Of a DNA stretch of 64,000 nt, positions 56,283 to 64,000 are shown piece by piece. Below the pieces are notes generated by a model, which saw only the letters and a program-made list of their open reading frames with translations, ran no database searches and was not told the DNA's origin. Within the stretch, counting starts at the first letter, position 1. Each line of letters opens with the position of its first letter. Source of the stretch: Clostridioides sp. ES-S-0054-01 (GTDB lineage Bacteria > Bacillota > Clostridia > Peptostreptococcales > Peptostreptococcaceae); NCBI GenBank assembly GCA_021561035.1, contig CP067346.1:1519001-1583000 (forward strand), in the 5' to 3' direction. A program made the position numbers and the translations under genes.

Positions 56283-56773
56283 TTTTTTAGATGTTTAATT
56301 TTTGGAATACAAAATTAAACATCTAAAAAATTATTTGCTTTAAAATACTTTATTTTTAAGTATTTTTTTACCAAACTAAGTGATGTTTATATAGCAAATA
56401 GTATACATAATTTTATGAAAATTAAATCTTTCCATTATAGATAATAGGATATTGTATTAAATAGAAAACATTACCTGATTAATGTAGTGGTTTGTGAATA
56501 AGATTAGGAATTTTTATTTGATAACAAAAATTAGCTGATATAAATATATAATATATGTATTAAAAATGTGATATAGCATGGTTTTAGTATTTATTTTTTA
56601 TTTAATATTTCTAATCTATAAAAAAATCATAAATTTTAAAACTTATAAATGACATTTTAACTAGAATTAATTGTAAAAAACACTATATAATACTCAATTT
56701 TCAACATTCTATACAATTATACAGAAATTATACAGCATAATAATCATCAAAATAACAAATTTTAAAAATTAAG
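56283..56773. other. AT-rich intergenic region before the lysozyme-response operon
   Basis: About 490 bp without a supportable gene. It begins with a short inverted repeat (TAGATGTTTAATTTT near 56289 with AAAATTAAACATCTA near 56312), probably a terminator-like remnant next to the repeat element. Confidence 0.4.
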
Positions 56774-56802
56774 TAAAACTTTTTGTCGAAGTTCAACGTC
56801 TA
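56774..56802 (+). promoter_or_regulatory. Sigma-V-type ECF promoter
   Basis: TAAAAC, 17 bases, CGTCTA is close to the ECF sigma-V pattern TGAAAC-N16/17-CGTC known from Bacillus. It lies about 80 bases before the pdaV start. The operon encodes the same sigma factor, so this would be autoregulation. Confidence 0.65.
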
Positions 56803-56882
56803 TATATATGTAGTGTAAATTTTTGGTATAAAATACTACAACAATATAAATGTAAAAATATAGTAATATTGGAGGTCGAACT

Positions 56883-57716
56883 ATGAGAAATAAAAAGAAA
56901 AAAATAAATAGAAAGAAACTGTATTTGCTTTTAAGTGCTATTGTAGTGTGTCTGGCTTTTATAGTGCTTGGTATACGCGTTAGCTCTTTAAATATGAAAG
57001 AAGATGAAATTAGTAGAAATATAAAGTTGTCAAGTTCTACTATTACGGATATAGTGTCTAATACAGCAACGGAAGTTAGCAAAGGGCCAAGTAAAAGTTC
57101 TGGAAAAGTAGCATACATAACTATAGATGATGGTCCGTCTAAATTTACTGACCAGATGATAAAAACTTTAAATAAATATAATGTTAAAGCAACTTTTTTT
57201 ATGATAGATGGAAATATGAAGGAATATCCACAGCAAGTTAAAAATATAATTAAAAATGGGAATACAGCAGGATTTCATAGTGTATCACACGATATTCATA
57301 AGCTTTATGTTACTAGTACATCAGCAAAAGAGGAATTTGATACAAATGACCAAACTTTTTATAAGATAACTGGTAAACATTCAAAAGTAATAAGAATACC
57401 CTATGGAAGTAAGCCATATACACCACAGGCTTCTTATCAAGCTTTAATTGATGCTGGATATAAGATTTGGGATTGGGATTTAGATACAGAAGACTGGAAG
57501 TCAAACTCTGCTCAAATTGTACAAAATGTAAAAAGTAATATTAAGAATAAAAAAGGTGAAGATAAAGACCAATTAGTAGTTTTAATGCATGAGAAAAAAC
57601 AAAGTACAGAGGCGTTAGATTCAGTTTTAAAATTCTTATCAGATGAAGGTTATGAATTTGCAGCAGTAGACCAAAATCAAATACCAAAAAATTATTGGTT
57701 ACGTAATTTAGAGTAG
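56883..57716 (+). CDS. pdaV: Peptidoglycan deacetylase of the sigma-V operon (PdaV-like)
   Basis: This 277-residue extracellular enzyme removes acetyl groups from peptidoglycan sugars, which blocks lysozyme. A signal anchor lies at about 12-35 (LYLLLSAIVVCLAFIVLGI). The NodB domain has TIDDGP (Asp82-Asp83), HSVSHD, RIPYGSKPY and VLMHEKKQS. The gene starts the lysozyme-response operon (pdaV, prsA-like, csfV, rsiV, lbpA-like). GGAGG lies before the ATG. The name is from the known C. difficile operon, by synteny. Confidence 0.88.
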   Translation: MRNKKKKINRKKLYLLLSAIVVCLAFIVLGIRVSSLNMKEDEISRNIKLSSSTITDIVSNTATEVSKGPSKSSGKVAYITIDDGPSKFTDQMIKTLNKYNVKATFFMIDGNMKEYPQQVKNIIKNGNTAGFHSVSHDIHKLYVTSTSAKEEFDTNDQTFYKITGKHSKVIRIPYGSKPYTPQASYQALIDAGYKIWDWDLDTEDWKSNSAQIVQNVKSNIKNKKGEDKDQLVVLMHEKKQSTEALDSVLKFLSDEGYEFAAVDQNQIPKNYWLRNLE

Positions 57717-57783
57717 TTAAAATATAAGAATATTTATTGAAATTTTAAAAATTGAGAATAAAAATGAGTGAGGTGCAGGTATA

Positions 57784-58740
57784 TTGAATAAAAAACTTTA
57801 TATAGGAATGGTCGGAATACTATCTTTGATGATGGTTGGTTGCAATAAAAGTTTAGCAAAAGTAAATGATGTGGAAATCACAAAAGAACAGTATAAAAAA
57901 ACGAAAGCAGTTTTATCTGCTACTAATAATTATATAAATGGTCAGTCTTTAGATGAATTAGAAAAAACTTTGGATAAAAAAGGTAGAAATAAATTAGAAA
58001 ATGTTATAATATCGTTTATGGTGGATAATGAACTTTTATATCAAGAGGCTAGGGATAAAGGATTAACTCCAAGTAAAAGTGAAGTAGACTCAAAATATCA
58101 AGAACTAGAAGAAAAAATGAATTTGAATGCTAGTTATAAAGAAAAAATGGACAAAGCAGGTATTGATAAAGAATATTTAAAACAAGAAATATCTAAAGAT
58201 TTAGCCATAGATAAAAATAAAAAGGTCTTTGAAGATAGAATAAATATAAGTGATACTGATATGGAAGCTTATTATACAAGTCATAAGAAGGATTTTAATG
58301 TAGAAGAAGTAAGTGCTTCTCAGATACTTATATCGACTTTAGACAAAAATAAAAAAGAAGTAAGTAAGGATAAAAAAGAAGCTTTAAAGAAAGAGGCAGA
58401 TAGTATATTAACTAAAATCAAAAATGGAGAAAGTTTTGAAAATTTGTCTAAAAAATATTCAGATGATAAAGCAACTGGAAAAAATGGAGGACAGCTAGGA
58501 TATTTTTCAAAGGATGACAAAAATGCTGAGTTTACAAAAGAAGTGTTCAAATTAAAGAAAAATGAAGTTTCAAATGTATTTGAAACTAGTTATGGATATC
58601 ATATAGTCAAAGTTACTGATAAAAGAGAAAGACAAAAAAGTTTTAATGAGTGTCAGAGCTTAATAAGAGAATCTATTTTAAATGAAAAGTATATTGAGCA
58701 TATAAAAAAATTGAATGAAGATGCTAAAATAGACAGATAG
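57784..58740 (+). CDS. PrsA-like parvulin foldase lipoprotein
   Basis: This 318-residue lipoprotein is probably attached outside the membrane. A short signal ends in the lipobox MMVGC (Cys at about 20). A SurA/PrsA N-terminal helical region follows, then a parvulin peptidyl-prolyl isomerase domain (about 175-275: EVSASQILISTLDKN, FENLSKKYSDDKATGKNGGQLGYF, VFETSYGYHIVKVTD). It may help fold secreted proteins under envelope stress. TTG start behind GAGGTG. It lies between pdaV and csfV. Confidence 0.9.
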   Translation: MNKKLYIGMVGILSLMMVGCNKSLAKVNDVEITKEQYKKTKAVLSATNNYINGQSLDELEKTLDKKGRNKLENVIISFMVDNELLYQEARDKGLTPSKSEVDSKYQELEEKMNLNASYKEKMDKAGIDKEYLKQEISKDLAIDKNKKVFEDRINISDTDMEAYYTSHKKDFNVEEVSASQILISTLDKNKKEVSKDKKEALKKEADSILTKIKNGESFENLSKKYSDDKATGKNGGQLGYFSKDDKNAEFTKEVFKLKKNEVSNVFETSYGYHIVKVTDKRERQKSFNECQSLIRESILNEKYIEHIKKLNEDAKIDR

Positions 58741-58791
58741 AATTTCTAAAAGTTCAATCCTAGCCTGTAATCGGAGGGAGATTTTACAGGA

Positions 58792-59274
58792 ATGTTTAAG
58801 AGTTTAAAGAGAACGAAAGTTGAGAAATACATTATCGATAATAAGGACTCTTTTTATAGAATTGCATATAGTTATACAAAGAATGAAGAAGATGCCTTAG
58901 ATGTGGTTCAAGAAGCCATGTATAAGGCACTATGTTCAGTGGAGAATATCAAAGAAGTAAATTATATGAAGACATGGTTTTATAAAATTTTAGTTAGAAC
59001 GAGTATAGATTTTATTAGAAAAAACCGTAAATATAGTAATATGACAGATATTGACCTTGTAGATGAGACTGGAGAATATGATAAATATACTGATTTGGAT
59101 TTAAGAAGAGCTTTGGAAGAATTACCTATTGAATACAAATCTATTATAATATTAAGATTTTTTGAAGATTTAAAGATTGAAGAAGTAGCAATAATATTGG
59201 ATGAAAATGTGAATACTGTTAAAACTAGGTTATATACTGCTTTAAAAAAACTAAAATTAAAAATTGAAGAGTAG
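58792..59274 (+). CDS. csfV: ECF sigma factor CsfV (sigma-V)
   Basis: The protein (160 residues) contains only sigma region 2 (FYRIAYSYTKNEEDALDVVQEAMYKA, about 22-47) and region 4 (LPIEYKSIIILRFFEDLKIEEVAIILDENVNTVKTRL, about 106-142), as in ECF factors. With the following RsiV-type anti-sigma gene and pdaV upstream it matches the C. difficile lysozyme-responsive sigma-V system. CGGAGGGAG lies 12 bases before the ATG. It ends 11 bp before rsiV. Confidence 0.92.
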   Translation: MFKSLKRTKVEKYIIDNKDSFYRIAYSYTKNEEDALDVVQEAMYKALCSVENIKEVNYMKTWFYKILVRTSIDFIRKNRKYSNMTDIDLVDETGEYDKYTDLDLRRALEELPIEYKSIIILRFFEDLKIEEVAIILDENVNTVKTRLYTALKKLKLKIEE

Positions 59275-59285
59275 GGATAAAAAGA

Positions 59286-60155
59286 ATGACAAGCAAAGAA
59301 AGGTTAAATAGGTTAAAAGAGGAGTATCATAAAATTCCAATACCAAATAAACTAGATACTATAATAAATCATGAAAAAATAGAAAATATATATCGAGAGA
59401 AAAATAAAAAGGTAAATAGATTAAGATTTAAAGTTGCAATAGCTTTTGTATGTGTATTTACAGTATTAGTAAATATAAGCTCTGTGTTTGCAGATAACTT
59501 TTCTAAGATACCTATAGTTGGGGCAATAGTAGAAGTAATAACTATAAAAAATTATAGTTTAAAAAGTGAAAATTATGAAGCCGAGATTGATATTCCTAAA
59601 ATACAAGGTTTAAAAGATAAAAACTTAGAAAAAAGATTAAACAGTAGTTTTATGGAAGATGGAAAAAGGCTTTATCATGAATTTCAAGAGAGAATGGATA
59701 AGATACAATCATCAAAGAATAAAGGATATAAGTCTTTAAGTTTGAGTTATAGTGTGAAAAATAATTCTAAAAATTTGCTATCAATAGAGATGACAAAAAA
59801 TGAGATAGAAGCTTCGTCATATGTGAGTAAGGTACATTATAATATTGATAAAAAAAGACAAATAGTTTTGACTTTGCCAATGCTTTTTAAGAACGATAAG
59901 TATATAAAAGTTATCAGTGATAATATAAAAGAACAAATGAGAGAACAAATGAAAAAGGATAATACAAAATCCTATTTTATAGACCAAAAAAAAGATTTAC
60001 CTGTTGAAGATTTTAAAACAATCAGTAAATATCAAGATTTTTATTTTAATAAAAATGAAGACCTTGTAATTTGTTTTGATGAATATGAAGTAGCACCTGG
60101 TTATATGGGTGCAGTTGAGTTTGTAATACCATATAAAGTAATAAAAGATTTGTAA
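59286..60155 (+). CDS. rsiV: RsiV-type anti-sigma factor and lysozyme receptor
   Basis: The protein (289 residues) has a cytosolic N-terminus of about 45 residues that holds the sigma factor, then one membrane helix (about 46-66, VAIAFVCVFTVLVNISSVFA). An extracellular DUF4163/DUF3298 pair follows, which in RsiV binds lysozyme. Binding triggers proteolysis and frees sigma-V. A second, broken copy of the outer domain follows immediately. The family is recognised from domain order and operon. Confidence 0.92.
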   Translation: MTSKERLNRLKEEYHKIPIPNKLDTIINHEKIENIYREKNKKVNRLRFKVAIAFVCVFTVLVNISSVFADNFSKIPIVGAIVEVITIKNYSLKSENYEAEIDIPKIQGLKDKNLEKRLNSSFMEDGKRLYHEFQERMDKIQSSKNKGYKSLSLSYSVKNNSKNLLSIEMTKNEIEASSYVSKVHYNIDKKRQIVLTLPMLFKNDKYIKVISDNIKEQMREQMKKDNTKSYFIDQKKDLPVEDFKTISKYQDFYFNKNEDLVICFDEYEVAPGYMGAVEFVIPYKVIKDL

Positions 60156-60195
60156 ATTGAATAGGAGTTTATATAAATATATTAAGTAGGTCAAT

Positions 60196-60951
60196 ATGAA
60201 TACATATAAAAAACTTAAAAAATCTATATTTAAAAGTACTATAGTTTCAATATATTTATTGGTATCATTGGTAAATATAAACCCTATATTTGCAGGTAAT
60301 TTCTCTAAGGAGCATTTAAACAATAATACAATAAGGATGGTAAATGCTAAGAATCTCAACTTTAAACAAGGTAATTATGAAGTGAAGGTTAGCATTCCTA
60401 AAATAAAAGGTTTAAAAGATAAAGATTTAGAGAATAGATTAAATAATGAATTTTTACAAGATGGGAAAAACTTTACAGTTAATTTCAAAATAAAATGAAA
60501 AAAGAAAATAATAAAGGTCATAGATACCTAAATGTAAGCTATAATGTCAAAAATAATTCTAAGGACTTTTTATCAATAGAAATGGAAAAAGAAGAGATAG
60601 AAGCTTCTTCATCTGTAACTAAAAAGCATTACATTATTAATAAAAATAGAGAAATACTATTAAATTTGCCAATATTTTTTAAAGATAGTAGATATATTAG
60701 AGCTATAAGTGATAATATAAAAGAGAAGATGAGAAATCGAATTTAAGAAAGATAATACAAAATCTTATTTTATAGACCAAGATAAAGATTCACCAGTGAA
60801 AGATTTTGAATCTATAGATAAGTATCAAGATTTTTATTTTAATAAAAATGGAAACCTTGTAATTAGCTTTGATGAATATGAAGTAGCGTCTGGTTATATG
60901 GGAGCAGTAGAATTTGTAATACCAAATAAAGTAATAGAAAACCTAAAATAG
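60196..60951 (+). pseudogene. lbpA: LbpA-like lysozyme-binding protein, disrupted by two frameshifts
   Basis: Three segments (60196 to about 60480, 60480 to 60744, 60745 to 60951) are each similar to RsiV, but the middle one is in another frame. Shared blocks include NIxKIxGLKDKxLExRLN, YNVKNNSKDFLSIEM and FDEYEVASGYMGAVEFVIP. The first shift looks like one missing T in TTTC(AAAAT), and the second like one extra T in GAATTT. The net frame is restored, so a full protein would have 251 residues with a signal-like helix at 13-35. As it stands the product ends at 60498. Confidence 0.8.
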
Positions 60952-60992
60952 ATATATAGAAGATTTTTAGATAGACTGGTAAGGAGAATTAT

Positions 60993-61814
60993 ATGAATAT
61001 ATATGAACAAGCAATAAAATTAATAGAAAATAATGAGGATTTTGCATTTGCTACAATAACTTCTCACTCAGGTTCAACACCACGTGAAACTGGAGCAATG
61101 ATGATTGTAAAAAATGATGCTACTATATTTGGTTCAGTAGGTGGAGGTAGTGTAGAAGCAGCATGTATAAAACATGCAATTAATGTTATAAAAAATAGAG
61201 AATCAATGTTGTATAAATTTACTTTAAACAAATCTGATATAGCAAAACTTGGAATGATATGTGGAGGTACTGGAGAAATACAAATAGATTTTATAGATAG
61301 TAAATTAAAAAGTAATATAGAAAAATTCAACAGAAGTCTAAAAGAGAATACAAGTAAAGCGTACATATTTGGGGGAGGTCATATTTCAAGAGATGTTGCT
61401 GTAATACTATCTCTTTTGGAATTTAGAACAGTAGTAATAGATGATAGAGAAGAATTTGCTAATTATGAAAGGTTTCCAGATTCAGAAGTAATAGTTTTAG
61501 ATTCTTTTGAAAATATACCAGATTTTCCAACTGATGAAAATAGCTATATAATTATTTTAACAAGAGGGCATTTATATGATTCAAGTGCTTTAGAATGGGC
61601 TCTTAAAAGAAATTCTGGTTATATAGGTATGATTGGAAGTAGAACAAAAATTGGATTGACATATGAAAAGCTTATGAAAAAAGGTTTTAAAAAGGAAGAA
61701 TTATCAAAAGTACATGCACCAATAGGCATAAAATTGGATGCTCAAACACCAGCTGAAATAGCTGTATGTATAGCTGCTGAACTTATAAATTGTAGAGCTA
61801 ATAAGGAAAAATAA
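60993..61814 (+). CDS. XdhC/CoxI-family protein
   Basis: The protein has 273 residues. The N-terminal XdhC_CoxI domain has TSHSGSTPRETGAMM and GSVGGGSVEAACI (about 18-60). The C-terminal Rossmann-like domain begins KAYIFGGGHISRDVAVI (about 124). XdhC proteins help insert sulfurated molybdenum or related cofactors into hydroxylases such as xanthine dehydrogenase. No such enzyme is adjacent here, so the partner is unknown. AAGGAG precedes the ATG. The next gene follows after 4 bp. Confidence 0.9.
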   Translation: MNIYEQAIKLIENNEDFAFATITSHSGSTPRETGAMMIVKNDATIFGSVGGGSVEAACIKHAINVIKNRESMLYKFTLNKSDIAKLGMICGGTGEIQIDFIDSKLKSNIEKFNRSLKENTSKAYIFGGGHISRDVAVILSLLEFRTVVIDDREEFANYERFPDSEVIVLDSFENIPDFPTDENSYIIILTRGHLYDSSALEWALKRNSGYIGMIGSRTKIGLTYEKLMKKGFKKEELSKVHAPIGIKLDAQTPAEIAVCIAAELINCRANKEK

Positions 61815-61818
61815 ACTA

Positions 61819-62580
61819 ATGAATACAAGAAGTAAAGATGTTGATATTTTAAATGTTACTTTTAGAGGTAAAGAAATAAAAGCAATTTTAGTCTATAAAA
61901 ATAGAAAAAATATTTCTATAAAAATAGACTCATTTGGCAAAGTAATTATAATAAGTCCTCCTAAAATATCTAAAAAAATAATAAAAGATATAATAATTGA
62001 AAAAGGAGACTGGATACTTAAAAAATTAGAAAAATATGAAGATAGAGAAGAAGTATACAGACAAAGAATGTTTATAACTGGCGAAAAATTTCTTTATTTA
62101 GGTAAAGAGTACCATCTAGTTATAAAAAAATTATTAGAGGATTCTGTCAAAAAAAGTAACTGTAGAATAAATATTGATGAATCTCAGATAATTATTCAAA
62201 CAAATGATGTAAGTACAGAGTTTATTAAAAAATCTTTAAAGTCTTGGTATAAAATGGAAAGTGAAAGAATAGTTTTAGAGAGAATAGATTTTCTTAAATC
62301 AAATTGTGAAATAATGAATCAATTGATTCCAGCAAGCGTTAAGGTAAAAGAACAAAAAAAGAGATGGGGAAGTTGCACATCTCAAAAAAATATTTATATA
62401 AACTCAAAAATATCTATGGCAAGACTAGATGTAATTGAGTATGTAATAATACATGAGTTTAGCCATTTAGCACATATGAATCACTCTAAAAAATTCTATG
62501 ATTTGGTAAAATCTATTATGCCAGATTATAAAGATAAAGAAAATTGGCTAAAAATAAATGGATATAAAATAACAATCTGA
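61819..62580 (+). CDS. YgjP-like metallopeptidase (DUF45)
   Basis: This 253-residue protein belongs to the YgjP/SprT-related zinc peptidases. The zinc site is His212 in HEFSHLAHMNHSKKFY (HExxH plus a third His). The preceding WGSCTSQKNIYINSKI block is the family hallmark. The cellular role is not well defined. It is 4 bp behind the xdhC-like gene, so both are probably co-transcribed. It has a weak ribosome site of its own. Confidence 0.88.
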   Translation: MNTRSKDVDILNVTFRGKEIKAILVYKNRKNISIKIDSFGKVIIISPPKISKKIIKDIIIEKGDWILKKLEKYEDREEVYRQRMFITGEKFLYLGKEYHLVIKKLLEDSVKKSNCRINIDESQIIIQTNDVSTEFIKKSLKSWYKMESERIVLERIDFLKSNCEIMNQLIPASVKVKEQKKRWGSCTSQKNIYINSKISMARLDVIEYVIIHEFSHLAHMNHSKKFYDLVKSIMPDYKDKENWLKINGYKITI

Positions 62581-62668
62581 AAACGATTATTCCAAAATAT
62601 ATACTTAGAATATAAAAGAAATATTATTGCGAAAAAAATAAATAATCTGAAAATTTTAAAAAAAGTCG

Positions 62669-62697
62669 TTGACATTGTAAATAATAGGGAATATAAT
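62669..62697 (+). promoter_or_regulatory. Promoter of the ilv T-box leader
   Basis: An exact TTGACA, 17 bases, and an exact TATAAT, directly upstream of the T-box RNA. Confidence 0.8.
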
Positions 62698-62734
62698 CTA
62701 TATTAACAACAAAACAGAATTGAAATATAAAATT

Positions 62735-63037
62735 AAAAAAGCAAAAGCAATGACAGAGACAACAGTACTAATAGTGTTATCCACAGAGAACCAATGTTGC
62801 TGAGAATTGGTGTTAACAGTAGTATAGTAATCACTCTGGAGCTTTTGTACTGAATATTTTTAGTAAGTACAAACGTCTGCCAACGTTACATGGCTAAGGT
62901 TAAGGTAATTAATTACCCGACCTGAAAAAAGAGGGGTAGATGTATTTTTTATATCTACAAATAAGGTGGTACCGCGGAATATAACTTTCGTCCTTATAAG
63001 TAATATTTATATTGCTTATAAAGATGAAAGTTTTTTT
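62735..63037 (+). promoter_or_regulatory. T-box riboswitch of the ilv operon (probably isoleucine)
   Basis: The T-box sequence AAGGTGGTACCGCGGA is at 62963-62978. The terminator ACTTTC..CTTATAAG/CTTATAA..GAAAGT with seven T follows (62983-63037). Stem I contains AGTATAGTAATCACTCTGGAGC, in which ATC (Ile) at 62830-62832 is the likely specifier; GTA (Val) next to it cannot be fully ruled out. The downstream ilv genes fit branched-chain control. Uncharged tRNA should allow read-through. Confidence 0.9.
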
Positions 63038-63109
63038 ATTTTAAGCGATATAAAGAAATTTAATCCATATAAAATTAATAAAAAATAATAAAAATAAGGA
63101 GGCATTTTT

Positions 63110-63349
63110 ATGGAAAATACTGTATATGCTAAATTAAACCAAGGAATAGATTCTTTTTTAAGAGTGGCTATGACTCTAAGAAGAAGAGAAGTTGATATAC
63201 AATCAATAAGTATGACTGTAGATAATATGAATAACTCAGGTATAAAATTAATAGTAAATGAAGAAAAGACATCCTTAGATTCTGTCTTAAACCATATGAA
63301 AAAACTACATGATGTAAGAGAGATAACTGTTGAGAAGATGAGACATTAA
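63110..63349 (+). CDS. ACT-domain protein, acetolactate synthase small-subunit-like
   Basis: This 79-residue protein is a single ACT domain (TVYAKLNQGIDSFLRVAMTLRRREVDIQSISM...). It is similar in size to IlvM-type regulatory subunits of acetolactate synthase. It stands first after the T-box and before ilvC, which supports a role in branched-chain amino acid synthesis. The catalytic IlvB would be expected outside this window. AAGGAGG precedes the ATG. Confidence 0.82.
   Translation: MENTVYAKLNQGIDSFLRVAMTLRRREVDIQSISMTVDNMNNSGIKLIVNEEKTSLDSVLNHMKKLHDVREITVEKMRH

Positions 63350-64000
<651 letters not shown>

Overview
The window looks like the chromosome of a low-GC, spore-forming, anaerobic Firmicute. 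The best match I can make from memory is Clostridioides difficile (Peptostreptococcaceae). The base composition is strongly AT-rich, and genes start with ATG, TTG or GTG behind strong AGGAGG-type sites. Markers that fit C. difficile are the lysozyme-response cluster (pdaV, prsA-like, csfV, rsiV, lbpA), a reverse rubrerythrin behind a sigma-B promoter, a BclA-type exosporium collagen gene, NfnAB, and a hisD-less his operon. The species call is recognition from memory; no database search was run.

Layout. 1-12 kb: a MerR regulator, feoAB iron transport with an unusual upstream region, an ElaA-type acetyltransferase, tyrS under a T-box, a peptidoglycan deacetylase, a DMT exporter, reverse rubrerythrin, a DUF362 ferredoxin protein and dihydroorotase. 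12-20 kb: an envelope-stress block, with a MacAB-like exporter and its membrane fusion protein, a Bce-type two-component system, and a divergent BceAB-type exporter. The gap between the last two holds a 43-bp direct repeat. 20-28 kb: gamma-glutamyltransferase, sulfurtransferase, nfnAB, and a GGDEF-EAL protein that appears to be translated by coupling to an upstream 27-codon ORF. 28-33 kb: an IS1182-type remnant, a collagen-like spore protein with 132-bp tandem repeats, a MATE pump and a Fic-fold protein with a degenerate motif.

33.7-42.6 kb: a complete relative of the enterobacterial yhf cluster. It has the regulator YhfZ, then a PRD protein, YhfU, the YhfT permease, an amidase-signature protein not found in the E. 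coli cluster, Php, the PLP enzymes YhfS and YhfX, and YhfW. The substrate is unknown to me. This is the strongest candidate for an undescribed system. 43-46 kb: decayed DNA, an azoreductase, small proteins and a hemolysin III homologue.

46.1-52.5 kb: hisZGCBHAFI. It is preceded by what reads as a classical leader-peptide attenuator, with five consecutive His codons and mutually exclusive stems, rather than the T-box expected in Firmicutes. 53-56.3 kb: an APC permease whose terminator lies in a MITE-like repeat split by an IS150-type element. The other copy of this repeat lies at 33.4 kb in the opposite orientation. 56.8-61 kb: the sigma-V lysozyme-response operon with its own ECF promoter, in which the last gene (lbpA-like) carries two compensating frameshifts. 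61-64 kb: XdhC, a YgjP metallopeptidase, and the start of an ilv operon (T-box, ACT subunit, ilvC cut by the window edge).
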